From: FW021-bin31 sp964647485
GTDB taxonomy: Bacteria; Bacteroidota; Bacteroidia; Chitinophagales; Chitinophagaceae
Assembly: GCA_964647485.1 (NCBI GenBank)
Contig: CAZYHV010000018.1
Location: forward strand, 17,634 to 81,633
Direction of reading: 5' to 3'
DNA length: 64,000 bases
Shown here: one piece after another, positions 18,700-27,808 of the stretch
Numbering within the stretch: the first letter of the stretch is position 1
Layout: every line of letters starts with the position of its first letter
The notes under the pieces: model-generated
Database searches by the model: none
The model's input: the letters and a program-made list of their open reading frames with translations, nothing else
Told to the model about the DNA's origin: nothing
Position numbers and translations under genes: made by a program

Positions 18700-19815
18700 C
18701 TACTCGTTGGGATCATACACGGCCACTCCCACACGAGAATCTGCAGCTCCATAATATAAAAACCATTTGTCCTTAAAATAGACTAATCCTTCGGTAAAAA
18801 CGGTTCCGTCCTTATATTGTCCTGTTTTTTCAAAATCCATTTCAGGAACAAAGAAGGGAGTGTCTAAACGCGCTAATACCTTTGTGGGTTTCTCTTTATC
18901 AAATAATATCTGTCCGGCACTGTACGCTCCCGAAGCATACTTGTTGGATTGATTTTCGTTCGTTGCATTCTTCCCGTTATAAATTAAGAGAATCCCATCC
19001 TTCGTCACAACGGCAGGAGGCCCACACTCCGTCAATTCACTATCAAAATATCCCTTGCGAGGAGAGGCTAAGATCTTTAACTCTCCTTTATCATCCAGCA
19101 AAGGCTTCCAATGTATTAAATCTTTAGAAGTCGCTGCATAAACATGATGTTCTCCCCAATACATAAAATATCGCTCCTTGATTTTCGTTATAACCTGTTT
19201 CCCTCCGATGACTTTCGTAACAATAGAAGCAGACTTTGTGGCCTTATTAAAAAATCGACCATGATAAGCTTTCTTAAAAACAGGTCCATATTTTTTCCAA
19301 TGAACAAGATCTCTAGAGATAGCCACTGCTAGTCGTGGTGTCTTTTTATTCCATTGCGTATAAAACATGACATATTGCCCTTCCAGAGTTACAGCTACCC
19401 GAGGATCTTCACAGCCTCCCGGCCATTCCATCTCTTTTTGATCATCCTCTTCAGGAGCCAAAACGGGTTTTTTATCCCTCCTGATTATAGCTATCCCGTT
19501 TTTGCTGGCCGCCAGTCCAATTCTCGAAGTATGCCCACCAATACCCTGACCTCTGCCACTTTCGGCACGATAAAGGATAAAAATGCTATCCGACTTCACA
19601 ACGGCCGCCGGATTAAATGTAGCATTCTTTTCCCAGCGAACAGAATCTTTTGTCATAGGACTAAACAACAAGGTATTTTTCGGTGAAATAACAGGATGGT
19701 GCACCGGTCGAACAAATGAACCAAGCGCCCACTTCGGTAATTGTTTATGCTGTGACATTCCATAAAAGGAACAAAACATTGAAATCATCCATAATATAGT
19801 TATCTTTTTTTTCAT
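18700..19815 (-). CDS. GH130 family beta-mannosidase / mannoside phosphorylase, exported
   Basis: This 371-residue protein has a signal peptide (MKKKITILWM...GMSQ), so it acts outside the cytoplasm. The five-bladed propeller of GH130 is recognisable from FNPAAVVKSDSIFILYRAE (67-85), GGCEDPRV (133-140), the DLVHW and DLIHW blade repeats, ELTECGPPAV and the C-terminal TEGLVYFKDKWFLYYGAAD. GH130 acts on beta-linked mannosides, either by phosphorolysis or, in some exported members, by hydrolysis of beta-1,2-mannose caps. Phosphate is scarce outside the cytoplasm, which favours hydrolysis here, but I could not verify the phosphate-binding residues. It is the first gene of a two-gene unit with GH92, and the operator at 19835 lies 19 bp upstream of its start. 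Confidence 0.88.
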   Translation of the reverse strand: MKKKITILWMISMFCSFYGMSQHKQLPKWALGSFVRPVHHPVISPKNTLLFSPMTKDSVRWEKNATFNPAAVVKSDSIFILYRAESGRGQGIGGHTSRIGLAASKNGIAIIRRDKKPVLAPEEDDQKEMEWPGGCEDPRVAVTLEGQYVMFYTQWNKKTPRLAVAISRDLVHWKKYGPVFKKAYHGRFFNKATKSASIVTKVIGGKQVITKIKERYFMYWGEHHVYAATSKDLIHWKPLLDDKGELKILASPRKGYFDSELTECGPPAVVTKDGILLIYNGKNATNENQSNKYASGAYSAGQILFDKEKPTKVLARLDTPFFVPEMDFEKTGQYKDGTVFTEGLVYFKDKWFLYYGAADSRVGVAVYDPNE

Positions 19816-19834
19816 CTTTTTATTTCATTTTTGC

Positions 19835-19846
19835 TAAAACGCTTTA
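19835..19846. promoter_or_regulatory. LacI-type operator in the divergent GH130 / metallopeptidase promoter region
   Basis: The segment TTTTTGCTAAAACGCTTTACT (19829-19849) contains TAAAACGCTTTA at 19835-19846. It lies in the 158-bp region between the divergent GH130 gene (start 19815) and the basic-secretory-protein gene (start 19974), closer to GH130. It could control both directions. Confidence 0.65.
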
Positions 19847-19973
19847 CTAAATTTACGACAAATTTATAATAATAAAATTATTTTCCCTATATTTGTCTTA
19901 AAATTATACTCTTCTTATTCCATTCTATATCCATTGTAATAAAAATTAAAAGCAATTAACTAAAAGATTAAAT

Positions 19974-20708
19974 ATGAAAATCATTGCTATTCTCCCTCTC
20001 CTTTTCTTAACCCTCTTATTTAGCGTCCAAACAGCAGAGGCTCAGCAACATCATCCCTGGAGTCAATATGACACAACCGGATTTTTTACTCATCAGGTTA
20101 TTACTAAAAAAGGATACACCCTTACTTTTGTAAACCTTGATTCTGCCTTTGACACACAAAAGATACCCAGACTTATTCATACTTTTTTTAAGGTCTATCC
20201 TAAAGAGGTAAAAACCTTTAATCCTTCCTCCACCTCCAAAGTAACTTTTATTATCGATCCTAAATATAAAGGCGTGGCAGCCACAGCAGGAGGGACAACC
20301 CGTTTTAATCCGACCTGGTTTAAAAGCCATCCTGAAGATATTGACGTCGTAACCCATGAAGTGATGCATATCGTACAGGACTACCACTCCGGTCATACTC
20401 CAGGCTGGCTTACAGAGGGTATCGCTGACTATGTCAGATATGTCTATGGGGTAAATAACAAAAAGGCTCATTGGACACTGCCGGATTATCAACCTAAACA
20501 AAATTTTGAGGATGGATATAGAGTGACGGCTCGCTTTCTGGCCTGGCTCACGAAAAATGGACATAAAGCCATTGTTAAAAAAATGAACAATGCCCTTCGT
20601 AAAGGAACCTACAAAAAAAACCTATGGAAGAAATGGACAGGAAAAACAGTCGAACAACTCTGGAAAGACTATAGCCAGCACCCTCAGATCAAATTAAGAT
20701 ATAAATAA
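19974..20708 (+). CDS. Basic secretory protein family zinc metallopeptidase
   Basis: This 244-residue protein has a signal peptide (to AEAQ). It belongs to the basic secretory protein family (PF04450), first known from plants as pathogenesis-related proteins and frequent in Bacteroidota. The metallopeptidase motif HEVMHIVQDY gives H128, E129 and H132, and the WLTEGIADYVRY segment that follows is a family hallmark. The enzyme is predicted to be periplasmic or secreted and to cleave proteins. Its place between two mannan loci suggests it attacks the protein part of mannoproteins; that is inference. It is transcribed away from GH130 from a shared region with an operator palindrome, and is separated from the ECF sigma gene by 144 bp. 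Confidence 0.85.
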   Translation: MKIIAILPLLFLTLLFSVQTAEAQQHHPWSQYDTTGFFTHQVITKKGYTLTFVNLDSAFDTQKIPRLIHTFFKVYPKEVKTFNPSSTSKVTFIIDPKYKGVAATAGGTTRFNPTWFKSHPEDIDVVTHEVMHIVQDYHSGHTPGWLTEGIADYVRYVYGVNNKKAHWTLPDYQPKQNFEDGYRVTARFLAWLTKNGHKAIVKKMNNALRKGTYKKNLWKKWTGKTVEQLWKDYSQHPQIKLRYK

Positions 20709-20760
20709 ATGGAGACAAGTTGAAGAAACCTTCCATGGCTAGGTAGATAAAATAATTTGC

Positions 20761-20772
20761 TAAAACGTTTTA
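20761..20772. promoter_or_regulatory. LacI-type operator upstream of the ECF sigma gene
   Basis: TTTGCTAAAACGTTTTATTTTTC (20756-20778) contains the perfect palindrome TAAAACGTTTTA at 20761-20772. It lies 80 bp upstream of the ECF sigma start codon and is the same 16-mer, in opposite orientation, as the site before the minus-strand susCD operon. Confidence 0.65.
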
Positions 20773-20852
20773 TTTTTCAAAAAAATAATTAACTTTAGGC
20801 TACTATTCCAATTCAGGGATAGACAAACTCTAATCTTTTAAACAGGTAATAA

Positions 20853-21425
20853 ATGATTAAACCTCGACACATTGAGCTTACAGACAATGATTTAGTCTTC
20901 TTGTTAAAGCAAGGGGACAAAGTCGCATTTAATATCATATATAAACGGTATAAAAAGGATCTGCGAGCAGCAGCTTTTAACCGACTACATTCTGCAGATG
21001 ATGCAAAAGATGTTGTTCAGGAAGTCTTTCTTAATTTATTTGCAAGATGTGACAAACTCCAAATTACGCAATCCTTAGAGGCCTACTTATATACGGCAAT
21101 TAAATATAAATCATTAAACCATATCCGCTCCGATCATATTCGGAAAAAACACATTAAGCGGCTACAGGCGCCTTCTTCCTATTCAACAGAAACAAGTCCC
21201 TCCACCATACTTCACTTAAAAGAGTTAAATCAACAAATGAAGTATCTCATTGCCTCCCTGCCTAAAAAATGCAGACAAGTATATTTACTGAGTCGAAAAG
21301 AAGACTGCTCATATAAAGATATCGCAAATGAACTGAGTATCTCAGTAAGTACGGTTGAAAAACATATTATGAAGGCGTTGAGGATTATCCGAGCAGGACT
21401 TTATAACTACAACACGCACTGTTAA
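20853..21425 (+). CDS. RNA polymerase ECF sigma factor (Bacteroidota sigma-70 family)
   Basis: This 190-residue protein has sigma region 2 (about 12-85, GDKVAFNIIYKRYKKDLR, DDAKDVVQEVFLNLFARC) and region 4 (about 125-185, LPKKCRQVYLLSRKEDCSYKDIA, then STVEKHIMKALRIIR). It directs RNA polymerase to a specific promoter class. In PULs such factors usually come with a FecR-type anti-sigma gene and a SusC carrying an STN domain. Here the next gene is a LamG lipoprotein and the downstream SusC has no STN domain, so control must differ. The gene lies 80 bp after an operator palindrome, which suggests transcriptional control of the sigma factor itself. Likely targets are the plus-strand genes from 21568 on. 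Confidence 0.9.
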   Translation: MIKPRHIELTDNDLVFLLKQGDKVAFNIIYKRYKKDLRAAAFNRLHSADDAKDVVQEVFLNLFARCDKLQITQSLEAYLYTAIKYKSLNHIRSDHIRKKHIKRLQAPSSYSTETSPSTILHLKELNQQMKYLIASLPKKCRQVYLLSRKEDCSYKDIANELSISVSTVEKHIMKALRIIRAGLYNYNTHC

Positions 21426-21567
21426 GAAAACCACTTTCTAATTATAAAATAATAATTTATCAATTTCAATTCCACGGTATCATGAATGTCTCAAAATCTC
21501 TTTCATTTGGTTCCTCTAAAAGTAGAGACCTCCTTTTGATTTAAACTTCCGAGGGAGAATCATCGCT

Positions 21568-22950
21568 ATGAACATCTTAAAACATGAAAAATCATTACCT
21601 TCCATGAATTCTACAAACCCAATAACAACCACTCCAATAAAAAGGATATGTCCTTTTTTATTTTATGCTGTTTTTACAATATCCCTATTCATAGGTTGTA
21701 CAAAAAAAGAAAAAGACTCGCAAATAGACCTTAAATTAGATACTACTTCTGTCTTTTTAAAACCCGATTCCAGCACAGAAGTCCTTATTCTAAAAGGGAA
21801 TGGAACCTATACTGCGACCTCTTCCAATGACAGTATTGTCACTACTCAAATATCCGGAGATACCATTACGATCTCAGCCGGCGACCAATATGCTAATGCG
21901 AATGCATTTGTGGTCGTTTCCGATAAATATTTTAACCGCGAAATAATCTCCGTAACCATTAGCAGTCATAATGAACTGACACTCAGCAAGGATTCTATCC
22001 TGCTATCAAAACAACAAGCTCGTGATACTTTCAAAATACTGACGGGAAATAAGCCATATAATGTATCAATAACCGACACCTCAATCGCAAAGCTTTCCAT
22101 ACAGGGCAACCAAGTATATGTCACAGGAAAAAAGAATGGTAAAACGATAGTCAATATAACAGATGCGGTAGGTAAAACTTCCTCATTAGATTTACAAGTG
22201 AACGGGTCCAGATATGCCATGAATATGGGAACTTCTTATTTTGCATATGCCAACTTTGGAGACATTGCTTTAGTAGACAAATCCATCACAAAATTAAAGC
22301 AGGCAACCTTCGAAATTACCTGTAAGATAAATAGTTACCGTGGGCTACAAACCTTATTGGGTTTGGAAATTAATCTAATACTTCGAGGAAAGAATGATGA
22401 TTATAAATCAACTCACCCCATAGAAATTGCCGGACTCCATGATGCTATAATGTTGCATTCGTCCTCTGACCTTCCCCTACACCAATGGGTACATATTGCA
22501 TTGGTACTCGATTGTAATCAGACCGACATCCATCAAAAATATAAATTATACCTCAACGGCATTCAGGACTCCCTCATCGTGGATAAAAATGAAGATTCTC
22601 ACTCGTATTTAAACTTAGCCTCCAGTAACGATGGAAATCGATTTGAAATTGGTCGTGCTGCCGGTCAGGATTTCAGAGCCTTGCGAGGAGAGGTGGCAGA
22701 AGCCAGAGTTTGGACCGTCGCCAGAACAGAAGAACAAATTAAAGAAAATCAATGTACTCTCAACACCAATGATGCCCAAGGTCTATTAGCTCGTTGGATC
22801 TTCTCTGCCGGAACCGAAACCTATTATATACAGGATATCAGTGGTGGAAAGTATGAAACCAATTTATACTTATCAGAAATTAACAATGGCGGAGGCTACA
22901 ATATGACAATGGTTCCACAAGATGTATTTGTTGACAGCGGTTGCCCCTAG
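21568..22950 (+). CDS. LamG (concanavalin A-like) domain surface lipoprotein
   Basis: This 460-residue protein starts at the ATG at 21568 or the one at 21604; both lead into a lipoprotein signal peptide (SLFIGC, Cys44 from the first). Residues about 50-210 look like two bacterial Ig-like (BIG2-type) repeats, each ending in a serine/threonine-rich strand (IISVTISS and SLDLQVNGS). Residues about 215-455 form a LamG/concanavalin-like lectin domain (LHQWVHIALVLDC, KLYLNGIQDSL, ARVWTVARTEEQIKEN). No catalytic residues are apparent. Placed between the sigma factor and GH76, it is probably a surface glycan-binding protein of the mannan locus. Confidence 0.8.
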   Translation: MNILKHEKSLPSMNSTNPITTTPIKRICPFLFYAVFTISLFIGCTKKEKDSQIDLKLDTTSVFLKPDSSTEVLILKGNGTYTATSSNDSIVTTQISGDTITISAGDQYANANAFVVVSDKYFNREIISVTISSHNELTLSKDSILLSKQQARDTFKILTGNKPYNVSITDTSIAKLSIQGNQVYVTGKKNGKTIVNITDAVGKTSSLDLQVNGSRYAMNMGTSYFAYANFGDIALVDKSITKLKQATFEITCKINSYRGLQTLLGLEINLILRGKNDDYKSTHPIEIAGLHDAIMLHSSSDLPLHQWVHIALVLDCNQTDIHQKYKLYLNGIQDSLIVDKNEDSHSYLNLASSNDGNRFEIGRAAGQDFRALRGEVAEARVWTVARTEEQIKENQCTLNTNDAQGLLARWIFSAGTETYYIQDISGGKYETNLYLSEINNGGGYNMTMVPQDVFVDSGCP

Positions 22951-22986
22951 TTAAACTAAATGAAAATTTACAGAAAAGCTTAAAAT

Positions 22987-24522
22987 ATGTTAGTAAAAAG
23001 TTCCTTTATGAAAAATCTCAAATTTCCCGCCATCCTGATATTGTTGTTCATTTTCATGTCTTGTGAAAAAACAACGATTCATGACCCGATAGGAGCTAAC
23101 ATCCATCCTGTCTCCCAATTACATGCAAACTACAATAAGAACGATCAAAAAATAAAAATCAGCTGGGTCAATCCCGATGACACCTCCTTATTCAAGGTTG
23201 AAATTAGCTATAAACCGATAGATACTTCATCTGCTGCGACAAATAACCCAATATTGGTTGATGCTACTCCCAATGATACTTCCTCTATAGAAATTAAAGT
23301 CTCTGGGTTACACAATTATATGATTTCGGCAGTGGCCATCAATAAAGCCGGAATGAGATCTAAACCGGACACGGTCAAAGTAATCATTTCACAAAAGAAT
23401 GACATCCCTTTGTTTTTAAAGAGAGCCGATACCCTCATGGAATCGTTAGTGACTCATTTTTTAGATGGTATGCCTCGGGGGATCTGGACCAATACCTTTC
23501 CAAAAGAAGATGGTTATTGGGATGGCGCTGCTACGGTTTGGGGACAGGGGGCGGCGTTCTCCGCCTATGCCGCATTGAAAAAAGTAGCCCAAAATCACCC
23601 CGTATATAAAGCAAAGTACCAAGACCTTTATGACGATCGATTATTCACCTCCATTAATAAATTTATCACCACTCAGGGACAAAAAGAAGAAAATGACGTA
23701 CCCGCGTATGCCGTTTATCCGGCCAATGGCAATGAGCGATTTTATGATGATAATGTTTGGATAGGAATCGCTATGGCCAACCTGTATAAGACAACCGAAG
23801 AAACAAAATATCTGGAGAAATCTAAGTTAGTCTGGGATTTTCTTATGAGTGGAATGGATTCCGTTTTGGGAGGAGGAATCTACTGGAAGGAAAATCAAAA
23901 AGGGAAAAATACCTGCTCGAATATGCCTGCCGTGGTTTTGGCAAGTAAACTATATCGGGCTACACAAAAACAACAATACCTGGATAGCGCAAAAAGCATT
24001 TATAACTGGTGTAAATCAAAATTACAGGATCCAGCAGACTACTTATATTGGGACAATATTCAATATAACGATGAAGGTAAAATCTCCATTGATAAGGCCA
24101 AATATACTTACAATTCGGGACAGGCCATAGAAGCCGGCGCATTGTTATACGACATAACAGGGAACCAACAATACCTTACCGATGCCGAAAATACTGCCGG
24201 TTCTATATTTAAAAAATGGGGCACTCCATTTCATTCCTATACTTTAAACAAAACCTTTGTAGCCATCGATCCGGCCGGTGATGTGTGGTTCAGAGCTGTC
24301 ATGTTGAGAGGGCTTATCGCCTTATACAAAATTGATGGAGATCGAAAATATATTGACGCATACGAAGATTTATTAGAACAAGCATGGCAATCAGACTGCA
24401 GAAATGAATACACCAACTTCTTTAATGATGACTTCCGAGGCGGTACTACTCAATCCGGATGGTCACTGTTAGCCGAAGCGGCAAGTGTTGAAATGTTGGC
24501 AAGAATGGCAGAAGTGGAATAA
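22987..24522 (+). CDS. GH76 family endo-alpha-1,6-mannanase lipoprotein
   Basis: The product is 511 residues from 22987; an ATG at 23008 is an equally good start and begins the lipoprotein signal peptide directly (IFMSC). A fibronectin III / DUF4959-like domain (about 45-135) is followed by an alpha/alpha6-barrel (about 140-511) with GH76 features: GYWDGAATVWGQGAAFSAY, and the adjacent catalytic aspartates D254-D255 in FYDDNVWIGIA. GH76 enzymes cut the alpha-1,6-mannan backbone of yeast cell walls or related mannans. As a lipoprotein it probably acts at the cell surface, making oligosaccharides for the SusCD pair downstream. The gene starts 36 bp after the LamG gene. Confidence 0.92.
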   Translation: MLVKSSFMKNLKFPAILILLFIFMSCEKTTIHDPIGANIHPVSQLHANYNKNDQKIKISWVNPDDTSLFKVEISYKPIDTSSAATNNPILVDATPNDTSSIEIKVSGLHNYMISAVAINKAGMRSKPDTVKVIISQKNDIPLFLKRADTLMESLVTHFLDGMPRGIWTNTFPKEDGYWDGAATVWGQGAAFSAYAALKKVAQNHPVYKAKYQDLYDDRLFTSINKFITTQGQKEENDVPAYAVYPANGNERFYDDNVWIGIAMANLYKTTEETKYLEKSKLVWDFLMSGMDSVLGGGIYWKENQKGKNTCSNMPAVVLASKLYRATQKQQYLDSAKSIYNWCKSKLQDPADYLYWDNIQYNDEGKISIDKAKYTYNSGQAIEAGALLYDITGNQQYLTDAENTAGSIFKKWGTPFHSYTLNKTFVAIDPAGDVWFRAVMLRGLIALYKIDGDRKYIDAYEDLLEQAWQSDCRNEYTNFFNDDFRGGTTQSGWSLLAEAASVEMLARMAEVE

Positions 24523-24575
24523 GAGAAATAGTATTAAAAAAAATTCTTTCTTAGAATGGAGGTTGAAGCTTCTTC

Positions 24576-24615
24576 AAGTGACATTATAATAGAAGGAAAG
24601 GGAAAGTGACATTAT
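24576..24615 (+). repeat. Direct repeat AAGTGACATTAT in the leader before susC
   Basis: The 12-mer AAGTGACATTAT occurs at 24576-24587 and again at 24604-24615, a 28-bp period, in the 114-bp gap between the GH76 gene and the second susC. Its position suggests a regulatory role, for example recognition of an internal promoter or of leader RNA. Nothing in the window confirms it. Confidence 0.5.
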
Positions 24616-24636
24616 TAAAACTAAAATAACACACAC

Positions 24637-27600
24637 ATGAAAAATCGTTACCTCTTTCGGAAAAGAAAGGTTCCTTTTTTGAATCAGAAATTGTTTCTAT
24701 TTACCATTTTAACAGGTATGATTCTGGGAACATCCAGCTTAGGGGGCTCTGCCAAAGGAATTGATCCTGTTTCTATTCAGGACAGACTTCCTCAACATGA
24801 AATTACAGGTATTGTGACAGATTCTACTTCCGGGCAACCATTGGTCGGAGCGAGTATCCAAGTAAAAGGGACTGAGAACGGAGCCATAACGGATAACAAG
24901 GGAGAATTCCAACTGGAAGCAGCGGATGATGCAATCTTAATTGTTAGCCTTGTTGGATACAATACAAAACAAATTTCTGTCGATGGTCAATCTAAAATAA
25001 GAATATATTTATCATCCGGAGCAACAGGATTAGATGAATATACTGTTGTGGGATACGGCCAACAAAAGAAAGTCAGCGTGGTAGGATCCCAATCTTCTGT
25101 AGAAATAGATGAATTAAAACAACCGGTGGCTAATTTAAGCACCATGCTGGCCGGTCGGGTATCCGGTATTGTAGGGGTTCAGCGATCCGGACTACCGGGA
25201 AGTAATACCGCAGACATCTGGATTAGAGGAATCTCTACCTTCGGGAATAGTTCCAGCGGTCCCTTAGTCATCATAGACGGTGTAGAAGGACGAAACTTAA
25301 ATGATCTCGATCCGGAAGATATTGCCTCTTTTACCATCTTAAAGGATGCTACAGCCACGGCTGTTTATGGAGCTCGTGGAGCGAATGGCGTCATTATCAT
25401 CAAAACAAAAAGAGGCGAAATAGGCAAAGTAAAACTCATGGCCAATTATATGGAGGGAATTACGGCCTTTACCAAAACTCCCAAAATGACCAATGCTAAA
25501 AATTTTATGAACCTTAAGAATGAAGCCCGAGAGGCTTCCGGTATTGATCCATTATATTCTCAACCTTATATTGATAGTACGCTAAATCCTTCTGCTAATC
25601 ATTATGTATATCCCAATGTAGATTGGATGAAAAAGCTCTTCAAACAATTAGCTCACAACAGAAGACTCAACTTTAGCGCAACCGGAGGTAAAGAAAATTT
25701 TAAATTCTACTCTTCCGTATCCTACTATGAAGAATCTTCGTTATTAAAAACAGATGCACTACAGAAGTATGATGCTACTACAAAATATCAGCGGTATAAT
25801 TTCGTTTCGAATATAGACATGAATTGGACTAAAACAACACGCTTTTTCTTAGGCATCAATGGTTATATCTCAAAGTTTAATGAACCGGGAGCCGGAGCTT
25901 CCTCAGCATTCTCAGAAGCCATGAGTGCCAGCCCGGTCAGGTATCCCGCCATGTATCCCGGGAATCTGGTTGCAGCCATTGCAGAAGGCAGCAATCCTTC
26001 TCCCAATCCTTGGGCAGACATCACCCAAACGGGATACAAAGAAAATTTCGAATCTCAAATATCAAGCACCATCCGCTTAAACCAAGACCTTAACTTTCTT
26101 TTAAAAGGATTAACCGGAGAGTTACAATATTCATTTGACACTCGTAGTACGAGTGCTCAATCAAGAACCAGGCAACGTAGCGTTTTCTTCTTGAACCAAT
26201 CTAAGCCCTACAAATCTGACGGTTCTCTGAATCTTGAACAAGTTATTGCTGGATCCGACGACTTAGGTTATGATCACAGCACTTCTCAGGAACGACAGTT
26301 TACCCTGCAGGGGCAGTTGAACTGGCATCGTTCCTTCGGAGAGCATGACCTGGGAGCCGTATTGGTCTATAGTCAATACAGCCATCCCAATCCGAACGCA
26401 GATAATATTAAAGATGCCATTCCTACCAGAAGACAAAATTTTGCGGGAAGATTCACCTACGGATTCAAAGACCGATATTTCGCTGAATTTGATGCGGGAT
26501 ATACCGGATCCCAAGTTTTCTCTCCGGAAAACAGATACGCTTTCTTTCCTTCCTTAGGAATAGGATGGGTGCTCTCCAGGGAAGATTTTTGGGCTCCTTT
26601 ATCTAATATCTTTAGTTATTTCAAAATCCGATATTCCAATGGATATACAGGGGCCATCGGCGGAACACGATTCGACTATATTACTACCATCACCCAAAAT
26701 GCAAAAGGAGCTAATTTTGGGACACAAGGCGACAAAGCCGGTTATGACGGGATAAATATTTCTCACTACGGAGCGATTGTAAGATGGGCGAAATCTCATG
26801 ATCAGGACTTTGGATTAGAATTCAATCTTTTAGACAACAAACTCTCTTTTGTCTTAGACTACTTCAGAAAATACAGAACCGGTATCTTCTTAACACGTGC
26901 TAATTTTCCGGGATTTGCAGGACTCCAATACCAACCGGACGGCAACTTCGGGAAAACCATCAATGAAGGATTTGACGGAACGGTAGAGTTAAAACCTATC
27001 CCTATAACAGATAAATTATCTGTTGCCTTCAGAGGAACCTTTACCTACAACAAAGATAAATTACTCGAAAATGGAGCTGCCCCCTATGAAGAACCCTGGA
27101 TGGATCCACGGGGACAAAAAATCCTAAATAACTATGGCTATGTAGCAGAGGGGTTATTCCAGAGTGAAAAAGAAATTGCTAATCATGCAGATCAAACAGG
27201 AGTTGGGGGCAACCCTCGGGTAGGAGATATTAAATATAAAGACTTAAATGGAGATGGCGTTATCAATGCCTACGATCATACCTATATCGGTCATGGAGAT
27301 GTTGCTCCGCTCACTTATGGATTTGGTGTTAACTTTCAATATGGAAACTTTTATTTGAGTGCCTTCTTCCAGGGTGTACAAGGTGCGGATCGAATGATAA
27401 GTGGAAATGCCAGAAGCCCTTTTGCTAACTCAGAAGATGATAATGTTTTTGCAAAAGCCACAGACCGATGGACAAAAGAAAATCATGCTACCCATCCTTT
27501 TTATCCCCGATTGGCCTATGGAAAAGTTGCTAACGCAAATAATAATGTAGCCAGCACCTGGTGGGTAAGAGACATTTCTTTTATTCGATTTAAGACGTTA

Positions 27601-27795
27601 AATTTTGGCTACCGCCTCCCCAATAAAATATTTGGGAACACAGGATTTAAAGATGCAAAAATCTATTTCAATGGCGTCAATTTGTTATACTGGAGTCCAT
27701 TTAAATTATGGGATCCGGAAATGAATACAGGGAATGGGAATACCTACCCCAATACAAGAAACTTAGCCATAGGTATCAAAATTCATTTTAATTAA
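24637..27795 (+). CDS. SusC/RagA family TonB-linked outer membrane transporter (plus-strand locus)
   Basis: This 1052-residue protein has a long signal peptide (basic start, hydrophobic FTILTGMILGTSSLGG), a CarboxypepD_reg-like domain (about 52-130), a TonB-box-like TVVGYGQQ, a plug (about 145-265, with VDGVEGRNLNDLDPEDIAS) and a beta-barrel ending in IGIKIHFN. It has no STN domain, so it cannot signal to a FecR-type partner in the usual way. A DLNGDGVINAYD loop is present as in the other SusC. It pairs with the SusD 13 bp downstream for import of mannan oligosaccharides released by GH76. Confidence 0.97.
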   Translation: MKNRYLFRKRKVPFLNQKLFLFTILTGMILGTSSLGGSAKGIDPVSIQDRLPQHEITGIVTDSTSGQPLVGASIQVKGTENGAITDNKGEFQLEAADDAILIVSLVGYNTKQISVDGQSKIRIYLSSGATGLDEYTVVGYGQQKKVSVVGSQSSVEIDELKQPVANLSTMLAGRVSGIVGVQRSGLPGSNTADIWIRGISTFGNSSSGPLVIIDGVEGRNLNDLDPEDIASFTILKDATATAVYGARGANGVIIIKTKRGEIGKVKLMANYMEGITAFTKTPKMTNAKNFMNLKNEAREASGIDPLYSQPYIDSTLNPSANHYVYPNVDWMKKLFKQLAHNRRLNFSATGGKENFKFYSSVSYYEESSLLKTDALQKYDATTKYQRYNFVSNIDMNWTKTTRFFLGINGYISKFNEPGAGASSAFSEAMSASPVRYPAMYPGNLVAAIAEGSNPSPNPWADITQTGYKENFESQISSTIRLNQDLNFLLKGLTGELQYSFDTRSTSAQSRTRQRSVFFLNQSKPYKSDGSLNLEQVIAGSDDLGYDHSTSQERQFTLQGQLNWHRSFGEHDLGAVLVYSQYSHPNPNADNIKDAIPTRRQNFAGRFTYGFKDRYFAEFDAGYTGSQVFSPENRYAFFPSLGIGWVLSREDFWAPLSNIFSYFKIRYSNGYTGAIGGTRFDYITTITQNAKGANFGTQGDKAGYDGINISHYGAIVRWAKSHDQDFGLEFNLLDNKLSFVLDYFRKYRTGIFLTRANFPGFAGLQYQPDGNFGKTINEGFDGTVELKPIPITDKLSVAFRGTFTYNKDKLLENGAAPYEEPWMDPRGQKILNNYGYVAEGLFQSEKEIANHADQTGVGGNPRVGDIKYKDLNGDGVINAYDHTYIGHGDVAPLTYGFGVNFQYGNFYLSAFFQGVQGADRMISGNARSPFANSEDDNVFAKATDRWTKENHATHPFYPRLAYGKVANANNNVASTWWVRDISFIRFKTLNFGYRLPNKIFGNTGFKDAKIYFNGVNLLYWSPFKLWDPEMNTGNGNTYPNTRNLAIGIKIHFN

Positions 27796-27808
27796 AAAAC
27801 TGTACTTT

